Part shown: piece after piece, positions 34,641-44,654 of the stretch | Layout: every line of letters begins with the position of its first letter | Position numbering within the stretch: the first letter of the stretch is position 1 | Notes under the pieces: generated by a model | What the model was told of the DNA's origin: nothing | The model's database searches: none | What the model saw: only the letters and a program-made list of their open reading frames with translations | DNA from: Marivirga aurantiaca | GTDB lineage: Bacteria > Bacteroidota > Bacteroidia > Cytophagales > Cyclobacteriaceae | Reading direction: 5' to 3' | Assembly (NCBI RefSeq): GCF_016679925.1 | Contig: NZ_JAEQBW010000001.1 | Location: 248,001-312,000, forward strand | DNA: 64,000 bases | Made by a program: the position numbers and the translations under genes

Positions 34641-34674
34641 ACCCGCAAGGTTTCCAAAACCTTGCGGGTTTTTT
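34641..34674 (+). terminator. ACCCGCAAGGTTTT hairpin, copy 3, with T tract
   Basis: ACCCGCAAGGTTT pairs with AAACCTTGCGGGT except at one loop-side base, followed by TTTTTT. It is the same element as copies 1, 2 and 4, and here it has the full form of an intrinsic terminator, between cas1 and cas2. Confidence 0.75.
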
Positions 34675-34694
34675 AAGAGAATAATTTTGAAACT

Positions 34695-34958
34695 ATGTAT
34701 GTGATTTTAGTTTATGATATGGGAGAAAAGCGTGTAGCAAAAATGTTAAAGCTATGTAGAAAGTATTTGAATTGGATCCAGAACTCTGTTTTTGAAGGAG
34801 AAATTACAGAAGTAAAATTAAAAGAATTGCTAAGCCAGGCGAATATGTTTTTAAAACCTGAAAAAGATAGTATTATTATATTCAAGAGCAGGGAAGAGCG
34901 TTGGCTGGAAAAGGAGATAATAGGGAATGAGAAAAATAATCTAGACACCTTATTATAG
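34695..34958 (+). CDS. cas2: Cas2
   Basis: The 87-residue protein starts MYVILVYDMGEKRVAKMLKL with the conserved aspartate D8 after the first strand and has the ferredoxin layout ending in FKSREERWLEKEIIG. Cas2 dimers bridge two Cas1 dimers in spacer insertion. Last cas gene before the leader. Confidence 0.96.
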   Translation: MYVILVYDMGEKRVAKMLKLCRKYLNWIQNSVFEGEITEVKLKELLSQANMFLKPEKDSIIIFKSREERWLEKEIIGNEKNNLDTLL

Positions 34959-35170
34959 CCGTTTTAGTTGTCAGAGGAGAGGAATTCTCAGAAGATTTAT
35001 TTGACAAATCTCTATTTTTAAGTGAAACCTGCTTGTAGTGGGTTGAAATCAAGTTGTCGAAGCCCCGGCTAAAATCGCTTATTATAGGTAGACAACCTGA
35101 GCATCAGAAAAATTTAATTTGCTCATCGAATCTATTCAAAAAAAGCCTATTTTTGTGTAGGGCCTAACGG
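34959..35170 (+). promoter_or_regulatory. CRISPR leader with promoter
   Basis: This AT-rich 212-bp stretch holds no gene. TATTTTTG at 35148-35155 matches TAnnTTTG and would start pre-crRNA near 35162, just before the first repeat. Inside is an inverted repeat GTTGTC (35053-35058)/GACAAC (35091-35096); its CAAGTTGTC arm is shared with the palindrome upstream of the first cas6. The array's degenerate last repeat is at the far end, which fixes this side as the leader. Confidence 0.75.
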
Positions 35171-38100
35171 CTCTTAATCGCACCATACTGGAATTGAAAT
35201 AAAAAGGCGATTTAGTGACTATTGAATTAGCCTACCTCTTAATCGCACCATACTGGAATTGAAATTTGTTAAGATTAATCAGATAGGGAAGTAATGTGTC
35301 CTCTTAATCGCACCATACTGGAATTGAAATGGAGAAAAGTTACACTGGGCCGAAGAATAGTTTAGCTCTTAATCGCACCATACTGGAATTGAAATAAAAA
35401 TAAACCTTCCTCACCTAACGACTTAAGGCCTCTCTTAATCGCACCATACTGGAATTGAAATGACATTATAAAGGCATGTTTCGTGTCCGGCAAGATTCTC
35501 TTAATCGCACCATACTGGAATTGAAATTGCCTAAAGCAATATATACCACTACTGAAATAATCCTCTTAATCGCACCATACTGGAATTGAAATATGAGGCA
35601 ATTCAGGAAGCAAGAAGAGATTACGCATCTCTTAATCGCACCATACTGGAATTGAAATTTAAGCAGGACATTAATAACCTGAAGACGGCTTTTTCTCTTA
35701 ATCGCACCATACTGGAATTGAAATAGAGTACGCAGAAGATCAGGTAGATCACTTAATTACTCTTAATCGCACCATACTGGAATTGAAATGATGGACGTAT
35801 TGAGGATATAGATTTAAATGTAGACTCTTAATCGCACCATACTGGAATTGAAATCGGCAGGCGTTAAGATTGCTAAGATTGCAAACAACTCTTAATCGCA
35901 CCATACTGGAATTGAAATCTGACACATTAACAAAGATCTTTGTATGGATGGTACTCTTAATCGCACCATACTGGAATTGAAATCACAACGATCACTACAA
36001 CGATTACAAACACTGTACTCTTAATCGCACCATACTGGAATTGAAATGATGTAACACCTTCATATTTTTGAATTAAAAACACTCTCTTAATCGCACCATA
36101 CTGGAATTGAAATCTATTTGTTTCAATTGATCTTCATTGAATTTGTATTCTCTTAATCGCACCATACTGGAATTGAAATGTCTGTCCCGGAAAGCGGAGG
36201 GGGTGAAATGGACGCTCTTAATCGCACCATACTGGAATTGAAATGATGCTGTATTTGTGTCAGAATTAACCTCTCGCGTCTCTTAATCGCACCATACTGG
36301 AATTGAAATATGAGTAAAATGTTAAAAGATTTCGAGCAGTCTTTCTCTTAATCGCACCATACTGGAATTGAAATTAAGTAAATTCAAATGATTTATCTTG
36401 TGATCTTAACTCTTAATCGCACCATACTGGAATTGAAATAGGTTTAACATTCGAGTAAGCTTTTCTTCTTTCGTCTCTTAATCGCACCATACTGGAATTG
36501 AAATTTATTTAAGTGTTTGCCTCGGGTGAGGTTGTGAAACTCTTAATCGCACCATACTGGAATTGAAATGAGTGATGAGGAAGCAATTAAAATTGGATAT
36601 GAAACTCTTAATCGCACCATACTGGAATTGAAATTTAAATGGTTATAACTGTCAATTGGCTGGTTGGTTGCTCTTAATCGCACCATACTGGAATTGAAAT
36701 CGGTACAATAAAATTACATTGTCCGAAATACTGGACTCTTAATCGCACCATACTGGAATTGAAATAAACAGGCGCCCAGTTTTCAATCATCTTACTAGGC
36801 CCTCTTAATCGCACCATACTGGAATTGAAATTAATTTTGGAAACACTTCATTTGATCGATTGATAAACTCTTAATCGCACCATACTGGAATTGAAATTTG
36901 ATTTAAAATCAAGAAGTTTTATCGTAGAGGTTCTCTTAATCGCACCATACTGGAATTGAAATTTTGCTTATTGACGAATGCAGAAATACAATCATCTTCT
37001 CTTAATCGCACCATACTGGAATTGAAATGAAACAAACCTTTCGTGGTTAGGGGTGTGGATTTTGCTCTTAATCGCACCATACTGGAATTGAAATCAACCT
37101 GATTAAATTTATTCCTATGCTCAAAGTAGCCTCTTAATCGCACCATACTGGAATTGAAATGGGGTATCATCAATAAACATTTTAGATGAAAATAAACTCT
37201 TAATCGCACCATACTGGAATTGAAATGTGTAGGTCAAAATCAAAGAAATGTAGGTAATTATGCTCTTAATCGCACCATACTGGAATTGAAATTACGCAAT
37301 TGCATCAAATGTTTCTAATTGCTTATCGCTCTTAATCGCACCATACTGGAATTGAAATTAATATACTACAAATAAAAGCCTTGCATACATCAACCTCTTA
37401 ATCGCACCATACTGGAATTGAAATAGAAAAAAGAAGTTAAAGGGAATACTTTCGACAATGCTCTTAATCGCACCATACTGGAATTGAAATATAGTTATAA
37501 GACAACCTATTTCCGGTAACTTCTGCTCTTAATCGCACCATACTGGAATTGAAATTATGGATTTACACCTTAAAGGTATTTGGAATAAGTCTCTTAATCG
37601 CACCATACTGGAATTGAAATTCGGCTAAAGAGTGAGGTAAATCATCTTCAAGATCCTCTTAATCGCACCATACTGGAATTGAAATACCCCTATTTACTTG
37701 CTCTTCTACGCTTAGACTATTCTCTTAATCGCACCATACTGGAATTGAAATTGGTTTAACATTCGAGTAAGCTTTTCTTCTTTCGTTCTCTTAATCGCAC
37801 CATACTGGAATTGAAATAGGTATGGTTTTAATTTTAGCTACGGTGATCCGGAACTCTTAATCGCACCATACTGGAATTGAAATCAGCAGACACATACGGA
37901 ATTAAAACGAACAAAGACTCTCTTAATCGCACCATACTGGAATTGAAATGGGAATATAGAGATAATGAGGTTTTTTTTATTGAAACTCTTAATCGCACCA
38001 TACTGGAATTGAAATTTGTTTTTTGAATGCTGTCTTTTAGATTCCGTAAACTCTTAATCGCACCATACTGGAATTGAAATATGTAGCCAACCAAACAGGC

Positions 38101-40370
38101 CGTACTCCTTCGCAACTCTTAATCGCACCATACTGGAATTGAAATATTTGTAAGGCTTCAATTCTGCAATTTTGGCCTTACTCTTAATCGCACCATACTG
38201 GAATTGAAATAAGTTACCAGTAAGGCTATTTTTAATATGAATTACACTCTTAATCGCACCATACTGGAATTGAAATCTGCCTTCCTGGTGTTAATATCGT
38301 AACTGCTATCCGCTCTTAATCGCACCATACTGGAATTGAAATAAGCTTTTGTTTGTCTCGTTAATTTGCTTAGGGGCACTCTTAATCGCACCATACTGGA
38401 ATTGAAATGCGTGAGTACTTTAACAACCCGGTGATTGAAGGTAACTCTTAATCGCACCATACTGGAATTGAAATCTGATTTGACAGGGTAATACAAGTGC
38501 ATTGATAAGGCTCTTAATCGCACCATACTGGAATTGAAATATGCCTGTCAGGTCTACCACAACAATAAAGCCGGTACTCTTAATCGCACCATACTGGAAT
38601 TGAAATTGGTTTGAAATGGGCGGTTCGTCCGGTTTTCGGTACTCTTAATCGCACCATACTGGAATTGAAATCTCTCAGTCTCGTATACTCTTACGATAGG
38701 TGTGGTACTCTTAATCGCACCATACTGGAATTGAAATCTGCTGAGAGGAAAGAACCGGCAGGCCTTCCTAATCTCTTAATCGCACCATACTGGAATTGAA
38801 ATACTTAGAAGCGCGCATGGCTGAATCATTTGACGTAGCTCTTAATCGCACCATACTGGAATTGAAATTGTATAAGAAAAGAAGTAAACCCGGTCTTCCA
38901 CCCACTCTTAATCGCACCATACTGGAATTGAAATGTGTTTTGGAAAAAACAGACCCTGTAATTATGGACGCTCTTAATCGCACCATACTGGAATTGAAAT
39001 AATCGTACACCCTTTGTTTCTTTTCTTCCAGGGAACTCTTAATCGCACCATACTGGAATTGAAATAAGACAATGCTTTTTCAAAGTTTGCAAAAACTCAT
39101 TCTCTTAATCGCACCATACTGGAATTGAAATATTTTGTATAAGTGATGGAAAGCATGATCTCTGTTCTCTTAATCGCACCATACTGGAATTGAAATTCGT
39201 TTCATCTATTTCAAGGGGAATGCACAGGATACTCTTAATCGCACCATACTGGAATTGAAATTTAACGATGAGGGCAGCGGTGTCAATCAAAGTGGTCTCT
39301 TAATCGCACCATACTGGAATTGAAATCTGAAAATCATCAACTCTACTTTCAGTAGTATTATCTCTTAATCGCACCATACTGGAATTGAAATATATAACCT
39401 GCACCAGTAATTAAGATACTTCCCACTCTTAATCGCACCATACTGGAATTGAAATATGACTTTACGGGATATTCCTATGGGGGCCACTTTCCTCTTAATC
39501 GCACCATACTGGAATTGAAATGTGACGAATATCCAGTAGCAGCGGAATGTCAAGCCACTCTTAATCGCACCATACTGGAATTGAAATTCTTTAAATCCTT
39601 TATCATAAGCATTATCCACATCCTCTTAATCGCACCATACTGGAATTGAAATTTATTATTCCAGAGTTAATAGATTTATCCTCATTTCTCTTAATCGCAC
39701 CATACTGGAATTGAAATCTTGATGGAACAACTACAGCTAAATTTGGTACTTCTCTTAATCGCACCATACTGGAATTGAAATCACGGTGGTAAGGCTTCAT
39801 AGCCAATGAATCTACCCTCTTAATCGCACCATACTGGAATTGAAATAGATTTGGAAAAGTCAAGATGTACCCTAAAAAGGTACTCTTAATCGCACCATAC
39901 TGGAATTGAAATGTGGTTTACGCCTACCGAAACATATTAGCAGCTGACTCTTAATCGCACCATACTGGAATTGAAATTTAAGGACTTTAAAAGGGATGAA
40001 AACGGGAATATCCTCTTAATCGCACCATACTGGAATTGAAATTACATTCCACTCATCAGGATTAAAATACCTGAAAAACTCTTAATCGCACCATACTGGA
40101 ATTGAAATAAGGAAGCAGAAAAACTTAAGCCAATACTCAATAACTCTTAATCGCACCATACTGGAATTGAAATCAATCTGGCCATTGCGCACAAGGAAAT
40201 ATTGCACAACTCTTAATCGCACCATACTGGAATTGAAATTGAGCAAGGTGAGAAGGAGATATAATGACTATCAATCTCTTAATCGCACCATACTGGAATT
40301 GAAATCTAACTAAAAGAAGGCCCTGCAGTTGCGGGGCTTTCTCTTAATCGCACCATACTGGAATTGAATC
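35171..40370 (+). CRISPR. CRISPR array, 80 repeats and 79 spacers
   Basis: The 30-bp repeat starts CTCTTAATCGCACCATACTG and ends GAATTGAAAT. I counted 80 starts from 35171 to 40341, 64-66 bp apart, so spacers are 34-36 bp. All repeats look identical except the last, which ends GAATTGAATC, marking the trailer end. The repeat has a weak CCA-n3-TGG stem, and Cas6 cleavage should leave ATTGAAAT as handle. Spacers 20 (36440-36474) and 40 (37752-37787) share 34 bases. The size and uniform repeats point to an active system. Confidence 0.99.
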
Positions 40371-40408
40371 ATCACTCACTCCTTAAATAATAAAACCTAC
40401 TATTTAGA

Positions 40409-40437
40409 ACCCACAAGGTTTCTAAAACCTTGCGGGT
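40409..40437. repeat. ACCCGCAAGGTTTT hairpin repeat, copy 4
   Basis: ACCCACAAGGTTTCTAAAAC then CTTGCGGGT: the same stem with one mismatch. It lies just beyond the CRISPR array and before the next gene, so the four copies bracket the parts of the locus. Confidence 0.85.
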
Positions 40438-40469
40438 TTGTTTAACTTTACCCTCTCAACAACATATCC

Positions 40470-41522
40470 ATGATCAACTTCTATCCCGGCCCATCCAAAC
40501 TCTATCCTGAAATAGGTACTTATTTACAGGAGGCTTTTCAATCCGGTATTTTGGAAATGAACCATCGATCTGAAGCTTTCATGGAGCTTTATGCAAGCAC
40601 CAAAAATTTACTGAAAGAAAAATTGAACATTCCGGAAGATTATGAAATTGTGCTGGTTTCTTCTGCTACAGAATGTTGGGAAATTATTTCCCAGTCCTTT
40701 GTAGAGAAAGCAAGCGTACATTTATTCAATGGAGCTTTCGGAGAGAAATGGTTTGACTATGCTAAAAAAATTCATTCGGCCTCATCGGCTGTATGTTTTG
40801 AAGCTCATGAACTGCCTGTAATGCAGGAAATGCCAAAAGCAGAGTTGTTGGCACTAACACATAATGAAACTTCTAATGGAACCGCTCTGCCAGACAGCTT
40901 TCAGGTGCAATTAAGGAAAGAGTTTTCCCACAGTTTAATTGCCTATGATGCCACGTCTTCTATGGCAGGCTATAATTTGCAATGGAAAAATGGAGATATC
41001 TGGTTTGCTTCAGTGCAAAAATGCTTTGGGTTACCGCCTGGTTTGGCGATTATGGTAGTGAGTCCGGAAGCTGTGGATAGGGCAGCATTCATTAAAGATG
41101 ATCGCTATTACAATTCCTTTAATTACATTTTAGGAAATGCCCGGAAAAACCAAACTCATCATACACCCAATATTAGTAATATATACTTACTCAAAAGTAC
41201 ATTAAGACAGAGAGCAGATATTGAAAATATCCATCAGGATTTAATGGAGCGAAAACTTCATTTTTTTGAAGAAATGAAACAGTTTCCTCAATTGCAGAAT
41301 TATATTTTATCATCTGATCAGCAATCTGATACTGTTTTTTGTCTGCGGGCTGAAGAACCTGCTATTGTAAAGCTGAAAAATGCTACCAAGGAAAATGGTA
41401 TACTCCTTGGCAATGGTTACGGTAGCTTAAAAAACACCACCTTCAGAATTGCTAATTTTCCTGCTTTATTACAGGCAGATTTTGACCGTTTACTCCTGTT
41501 TTTTGCTCATTTTTTTAAATAA
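40470..41522 (+). CDS. serC: SerC-like phosphoserine aminotransferase
   Basis: The 350-residue class V aminotransferase begins INFYPGPSKLYPEI and has GILEMNHRSEAF, THNETSNGTALP and the PLP-binding lysine in WFASVQKCFGLPPG (Lys ~191). SerC makes phosphoserine from 3-phosphohydroxypyruvate in serine synthesis. It is slightly shorter than the usual 360 residues. No serA is nearby, so other class V substrates cannot be excluded. Confidence 0.85.
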   Translation: MINFYPGPSKLYPEIGTYLQEAFQSGILEMNHRSEAFMELYASTKNLLKEKLNIPEDYEIVLVSSATECWEIISQSFVEKASVHLFNGAFGEKWFDYAKKIHSASSAVCFEAHELPVMQEMPKAELLALTHNETSNGTALPDSFQVQLRKEFSHSLIAYDATSSMAGYNLQWKNGDIWFASVQKCFGLPPGLAIMVVSPEAVDRAAFIKDDRYYNSFNYILGNARKNQTHHTPNISNIYLLKSTLRQRADIENIHQDLMERKLHFFEEMKQFPQLQNYILSSDQQSDTVFCLRAEEPAIVKLKNATKENGILLGNGYGSLKNTTFRIANFPALLQADFDRLLLFFAHFFK

Positions 41523-41546
41523 CATTAATATATCAATCCGTTATTG

Positions 41547-41554
41547 TACCTTTG
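41547..41554 (+). promoter_or_regulatory. Candidate -7 box for marC-rnhA
   Basis: TACCTTTG matches TAnnTTTG, 16 bp before the marC ATG. The -33 region is weak (TTA). Confidence 0.45.
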
Positions 41555-41570
41555 CGCGAAATTTAAGTAA

Positions 41571-42134
41571 ATGCTCAATTTTAAAGAAATTATTTCTGTC
41601 TCGCTGATCCTGTTTTCAGTGATTGATATTTTAGGTTCAGTGCCCATTGTAATTGATTTGCGTAAGAAATTAGGCCATATTCAATCGGGTAAAGCTACCA
41701 TTGTGGCTGGTGTAATTATGATAGGTTTTCTCTTCTTAGGAGAATCTATTTTAAAGTTATTTGGTATCGATATTGGCTCTTTTGCTATTGCCGGTGCTAT
41801 TGTAATGTTCCTTATTGGCCTGGAAATGGTTTTGGGAGTTACGCTCTTTAAACATGAAGAAACCACAGCTTCAAGTGCTTCCATCATGCCAATTGCCTTT
41901 CCTTTAATAGCCGGTGCGGGTACCATGACAACCCTTATCTCCTTAAGGGCTGAATATTCTCAAATCAACATTATAGTAGGAGTGGCATTGAACCTGGTTC
42001 TGGTATTCATCGTATTGAAAACCTGCGGCTGGCTGGAGCGGAAAATTGGCCAGGCAGGATTTAGTATATTGCGAAAAGTATTTGGGATTATTTTATTGGC
42101 CATCTCAATCAAACTCTTTAAAAACTTCTTTTAA
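41571..42134 (+). CDS. MarC-family membrane protein
   Basis: The 187-residue protein has six hydrophobic helices and the family start SVSLILFSVIDILGSVPIVIDL with PIAFPLIAGAGTMTTLISL in the middle. MarC proteins are inner-membrane proteins of unsure transport role. Its TAA overlaps the rnhA ATG by one base. Confidence 0.9.
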   Translation: MLNFKEIISVSLILFSVIDILGSVPIVIDLRKKLGHIQSGKATIVAGVIMIGFLFLGESILKLFGIDIGSFAIAGAIVMFLIGLEMVLGVTLFKHEETTASSASIMPIAFPLIAGAGTMTTLISLRAEYSQINIIVGVALNLVLVFIVLKTCGWLERKIGQAGFSILRKVFGIILLAISIKLFKNFF

Positions 42135-42604
42135 TGATTACAATCTACACAGACGGATCAGCTTTGGGCAACCCGGGACCCGGGGGCTATGGTATAGTGA
42201 TGCGTTTTGGAGAAAAGAAAAAGGAAATTTCTGCAGGTTACAGGAATACCACCAATAACAGAATGGAGTTGATGGCTGTTATAGTGGCTCTTGAAAGTTT
42301 AAAAACAAATAAATATCCGGTACATATCTACAGTGATTCTAAATATGTAATTGATTCTATTTCCAAAGGCTGGTTAGCCAACTGGGTAAAGAAGGGATTC
42401 AAGGGGAAGAAGAATGTAGATTTGTGGAAAAAATACCTCCAGGTTTCCAAACCTTATCAAATAGTTTTTCATTGGGTAAAAGGTCATGCCGGTAACCCTG
42501 ACAACGAAAGATGTGATCGATTGGCAGTTGAAAAAGCTGAAAATGGACCTCATTTAATAGATGAACCATTCGAGAGTAATCAATCTTCATCTAACCTTTT
42601 GTAG
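42134..42604 (+). CDS. rnhA: Ribonuclease HI
   Basis: The 156-residue protein starts MITIYTDGSALGNPGPGGYG (Asp7), with NRMELMAVIVAL (Glu ~46), YSDSKYVID (Asp ~68) and HAGNPDNERCDRLA (His, Asp ~131), the whole DEDD set with its helper histidine. It removes RNA from RNA-DNA hybrids. It is coupled to marC by a 1-bp stop/start overlap. Confidence 0.97.
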   Translation: MITIYTDGSALGNPGPGGYGIVMRFGEKKKEISAGYRNTTNNRMELMAVIVALESLKTNKYPVHIYSDSKYVIDSISKGWLANWVKKGFKGKKNVDLWKKYLQVSKPYQIVFHWVKGHAGNPDNERCDRLAVEKAENGPHLIDEPFESNQSSSNLL

Positions 42605-42675
42605 TGCTTATCGTATTCATAAAGCAATTCGTCTGCTTTGGCAGGGAGGGATTTTTTTAACTAAAACAATTTGAT

Positions 42676-43155
42676 ATGAACATGAAAAAGTGCGTAATTT
42701 TTATTGGCTTATTGGGACTATTGTTCACAACTAAGGCGTATTCACAGGATTACACAAGATCCATTGGTTTAAGGGGGGGCTATCCTACTGCACTAACGGG
42801 TAAATTTTTCACTAGCCAAAATGTGGCTTTAGAAGGTATGCTTACCGGCTATCGGGGCGGGTTTGAATTTACAGGACTATACGAAATGCATAAAAATGCC
42901 TTTGATGTTCCTTATTTAAATTGGTATTATGGCCCGGGCTTTCATATTGGAGCTTTTGATGACAGATATGATAACTATTACTACAATAATAGGGGAGATG
43001 GATTTGTAGTAGGGTTTGATTTTATTTTAGGCCTGGAATATACTTTAACAGATATTCCTTTTGTTATTGGTATCGATTTTAAACCGGGTCTGGATATTGT
43101 TCCTAATTTCAGAGGTAATTTTGGAGCAGGTGTTTCACTGAGATTCTATTTTTAA
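42676..43155 (+). CDS. Small outer-membrane beta-barrel protein
   Basis: A signal peptide (VIFIGLLGLLFTTKAYSQ) leads ~135 residues of alternating strands with GLRGGYPTALTGKFF and a C-terminal NFGAGVSLRFYF ending in aromatic F, typical of eight-stranded Bacteroidota barrels. Function unknown. It precedes a bidirectional terminator. Confidence 0.78.
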   Translation: MNMKKCVIFIGLLGLLFTTKAYSQDYTRSIGLRGGYPTALTGKFFTSQNVALEGMLTGYRGGFEFTGLYEMHKNAFDVPYLNWYYGPGFHIGAFDDRYDNYYYNNRGDGFVVGFDFILGLEYTLTDIPFVIGIDFKPGLDIVPNFRGNFGAGVSLRFYF

Positions 43156-43180
43156 AAAATTAAATTAATTGATTACAGAT

Positions 43181-43210
43181 AAAAAAAGGCGCTTGTAAGC
43201 GCCTTTTTTT
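43181..43210. terminator. Bidirectional intrinsic terminator
   Basis: AAAAAAAGGCGCTT and AAGCGCCTTTTTTT form a perfect stem with a 2-nt centre and T tracts on both strands, between two convergent genes. Confidence 0.93.
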
Positions 43211-43238
43211 ATACCTGATTTTGTAGGGGATTTAACTA

Positions 43239-43967
43239 TCATTCCAACCTATCAAGCAGCTTCCTGGCTTCAGCATACTTTGCTTCTTCTTTTGGAATGG
43301 TTTTTAATATTTCTGCGGATTCCTGATACTTCTCCTGTTTTAATCTACTGAGTGCTTTGTACCACACTGCTTCATATTGATAAACAGATGTGCTATTGCT
43401 AATTTCATCTAAAATTTCCTCTGCTTTCAGGTAATTTTCTGTTTCAATCAGAGAAATAGCCCGGTATAGTTTCAATTCATGATTGTTATCATCATCCTCC
43501 AGTATTTCTTCAAAATACTTTTCCGCTTCCTGGTACTTTCCTGCATTAAATGCTTCTTCTGCTTTGAACAGTAATTCATTTTCAGCTCCTCTTTCTGTCA
43601 GGCTAATAGCCTGATAGTTGGCAAACTCCTGATAACCTGGTCGTGAAAATTGTTGAAAAAAGTAAAGTCCAACAAACAATAAAATGCAGGCTGCAGCTGC
43701 CACTTTCCACCACAAGGAACGATTGTTTGAGGAGTTGTTCTTATTGAAATAGTTCTCTGATATATTTTTTAAATTTCCTTTAAAGGATATCAATTCATCT
43801 TCATTTTTATATTTATTTTCAAGAAAACCGGAAGTCTCTTTATATAACTCAAATGCATGTGAAAACTCAGGATCAGCTTTAAGCCTCAGCTCAAAAGCTT
43901 TCAATTCCTCGTGAGACAAGTTCCCCGAGAGGTAATCCTCAAATAAAATGTAATCAGCATCTTTCAT
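43239..43967 (-). CDS. TPR membrane protein, likely anti-sigma partner
   Basis: The 242-residue protein has an N-terminal helical part like an anti-sigma zinc-less domain (DYILFEDYLSGNLSHEELKAFE), one membrane helix (WKVAAAACILLFVGLYFF near 90-108) and outward TPR repeats (AEEAFNAGKYQEAEKYFEEIL). It starts 4 bp after the sigma factor gene, the usual pairing. It probably holds the sigma factor at the membrane; this is inferred from layout. Confidence 0.78.
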   Translation of the reverse strand: MKDADYILFEDYLSGNLSHEELKAFELRLKADPEFSHAFELYKETSGFLENKYKNEDELISFKGNLKNISENYFNKNNSSNNRSLWWKVAAAACILLFVGLYFFQQFSRPGYQEFANYQAISLTERGAENELLFKAEEAFNAGKYQEAEKYFEEILEDDDNNHELKLYRAISLIETENYLKAEEILDEISNSTSVYQYEAVWYKALSRLKQEKYQESAEILKTIPKEEAKYAEARKLLDRLE

Positions 43968-43971
43968 CAGT

Positions 43972-44553
43972 TTATGGTTTTATTCGGTTATACATAGGCG
44001 ACTCCTTGATCATTTTTGTAAGGTTCCCAATACATAATGATTTCTTCTTTCGGGCATAGGCATAGCTCACGTTTAATTTTTGAGCAACCTCTTCCATTGA
44101 TTTTGTTTGAAAAGCTGTTTTAAGTAAGTCTTTACAAGCTTTGCCTAATTTTTCAAACATCTGATTAAAAAGTTGCTCCTGCTCCTCAAATAATTCAGTT
44201 GCCTGGGCTTCCTCAGAAGTTTTGTCATCTATAGATGTGGTCTCTTCATTAATTGTTACCACTGTTCCACTACTTTTCTTTAATTCATTTAGCCATTTTC
44301 TCTTGCACAGCAGGAAAAAATAGGCATCAAAAGGACAGCTTAGTACTAAATTTTTATGCTGGGCTTGCTTAAAAATGATGATGAGTACTTCTTGAATAAC
44401 ATCCTGTGCAGCATCCCTGTCTCCGTTATTCTGACAAATATAATTGATCACCTTGGGAGCGAAATCTTCATATATGGAGCGAATAATAAATGAATTGTTT
44501 GCCAACAATCCTTCAATATAACGCTGATCCGGATGGGTATCTTTTTTAGTCAT
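43972..44553 (-). CDS. ECF-type RNA polymerase sigma factor
   Basis: From ATG 44551-44553 the 193-residue protein has region 2 (QNNGDRDAAQDVIQEVLIII) and region 4 (TKSMEEVAQKLNVSYAYARK) of an ECF sigma factor. An upstream ATG at 44640 would add 29 hydrophobic residues that do not fit the family. It is divergent from the lipoprotein at 44655 and pairs with the TPR protein after it. Confidence 0.88.
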   Translation of the reverse strand: MTKKDTHPDQRYIEGLLANNSFIIRSIYEDFAPKVINYICQNNGDRDAAQDVIQEVLIIIFKQAQHKNLVLSCPFDAYFFLLCKRKWLNELKKSSGTVVTINEETTSIDDKTSEEAQATELFEEQEQLFNQMFEKLGKACKDLLKTAFQTKSMEEVAQKLNVSYAYARKKKSLCIGNLTKMIKESPMYNRIKP

Positions 44554-44654
44554 TAAATAAACTTTCCCTACAAAAGTAAAAAAAAGATTGAGAATAGGGG
44601 TAACAAAAATAAAAGCCATTGATATAGGGGAGTAAAACAAAAAATATAAAAATC

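Noticed and set aside
36919-39863. Many open frames across the CRISPR array with repeated NSSMVRLR or NRTILELK peptides
   Set aside because: They are translations of the 30-bp repeats and have changing frames through spacers; not genes.
44554-44640. 29-residue N-terminal extension of the sigma factor
   Set aside because: Hydrophobic and unlike ECF factors; it lies in the promoter gap to the lipoprotein gene.
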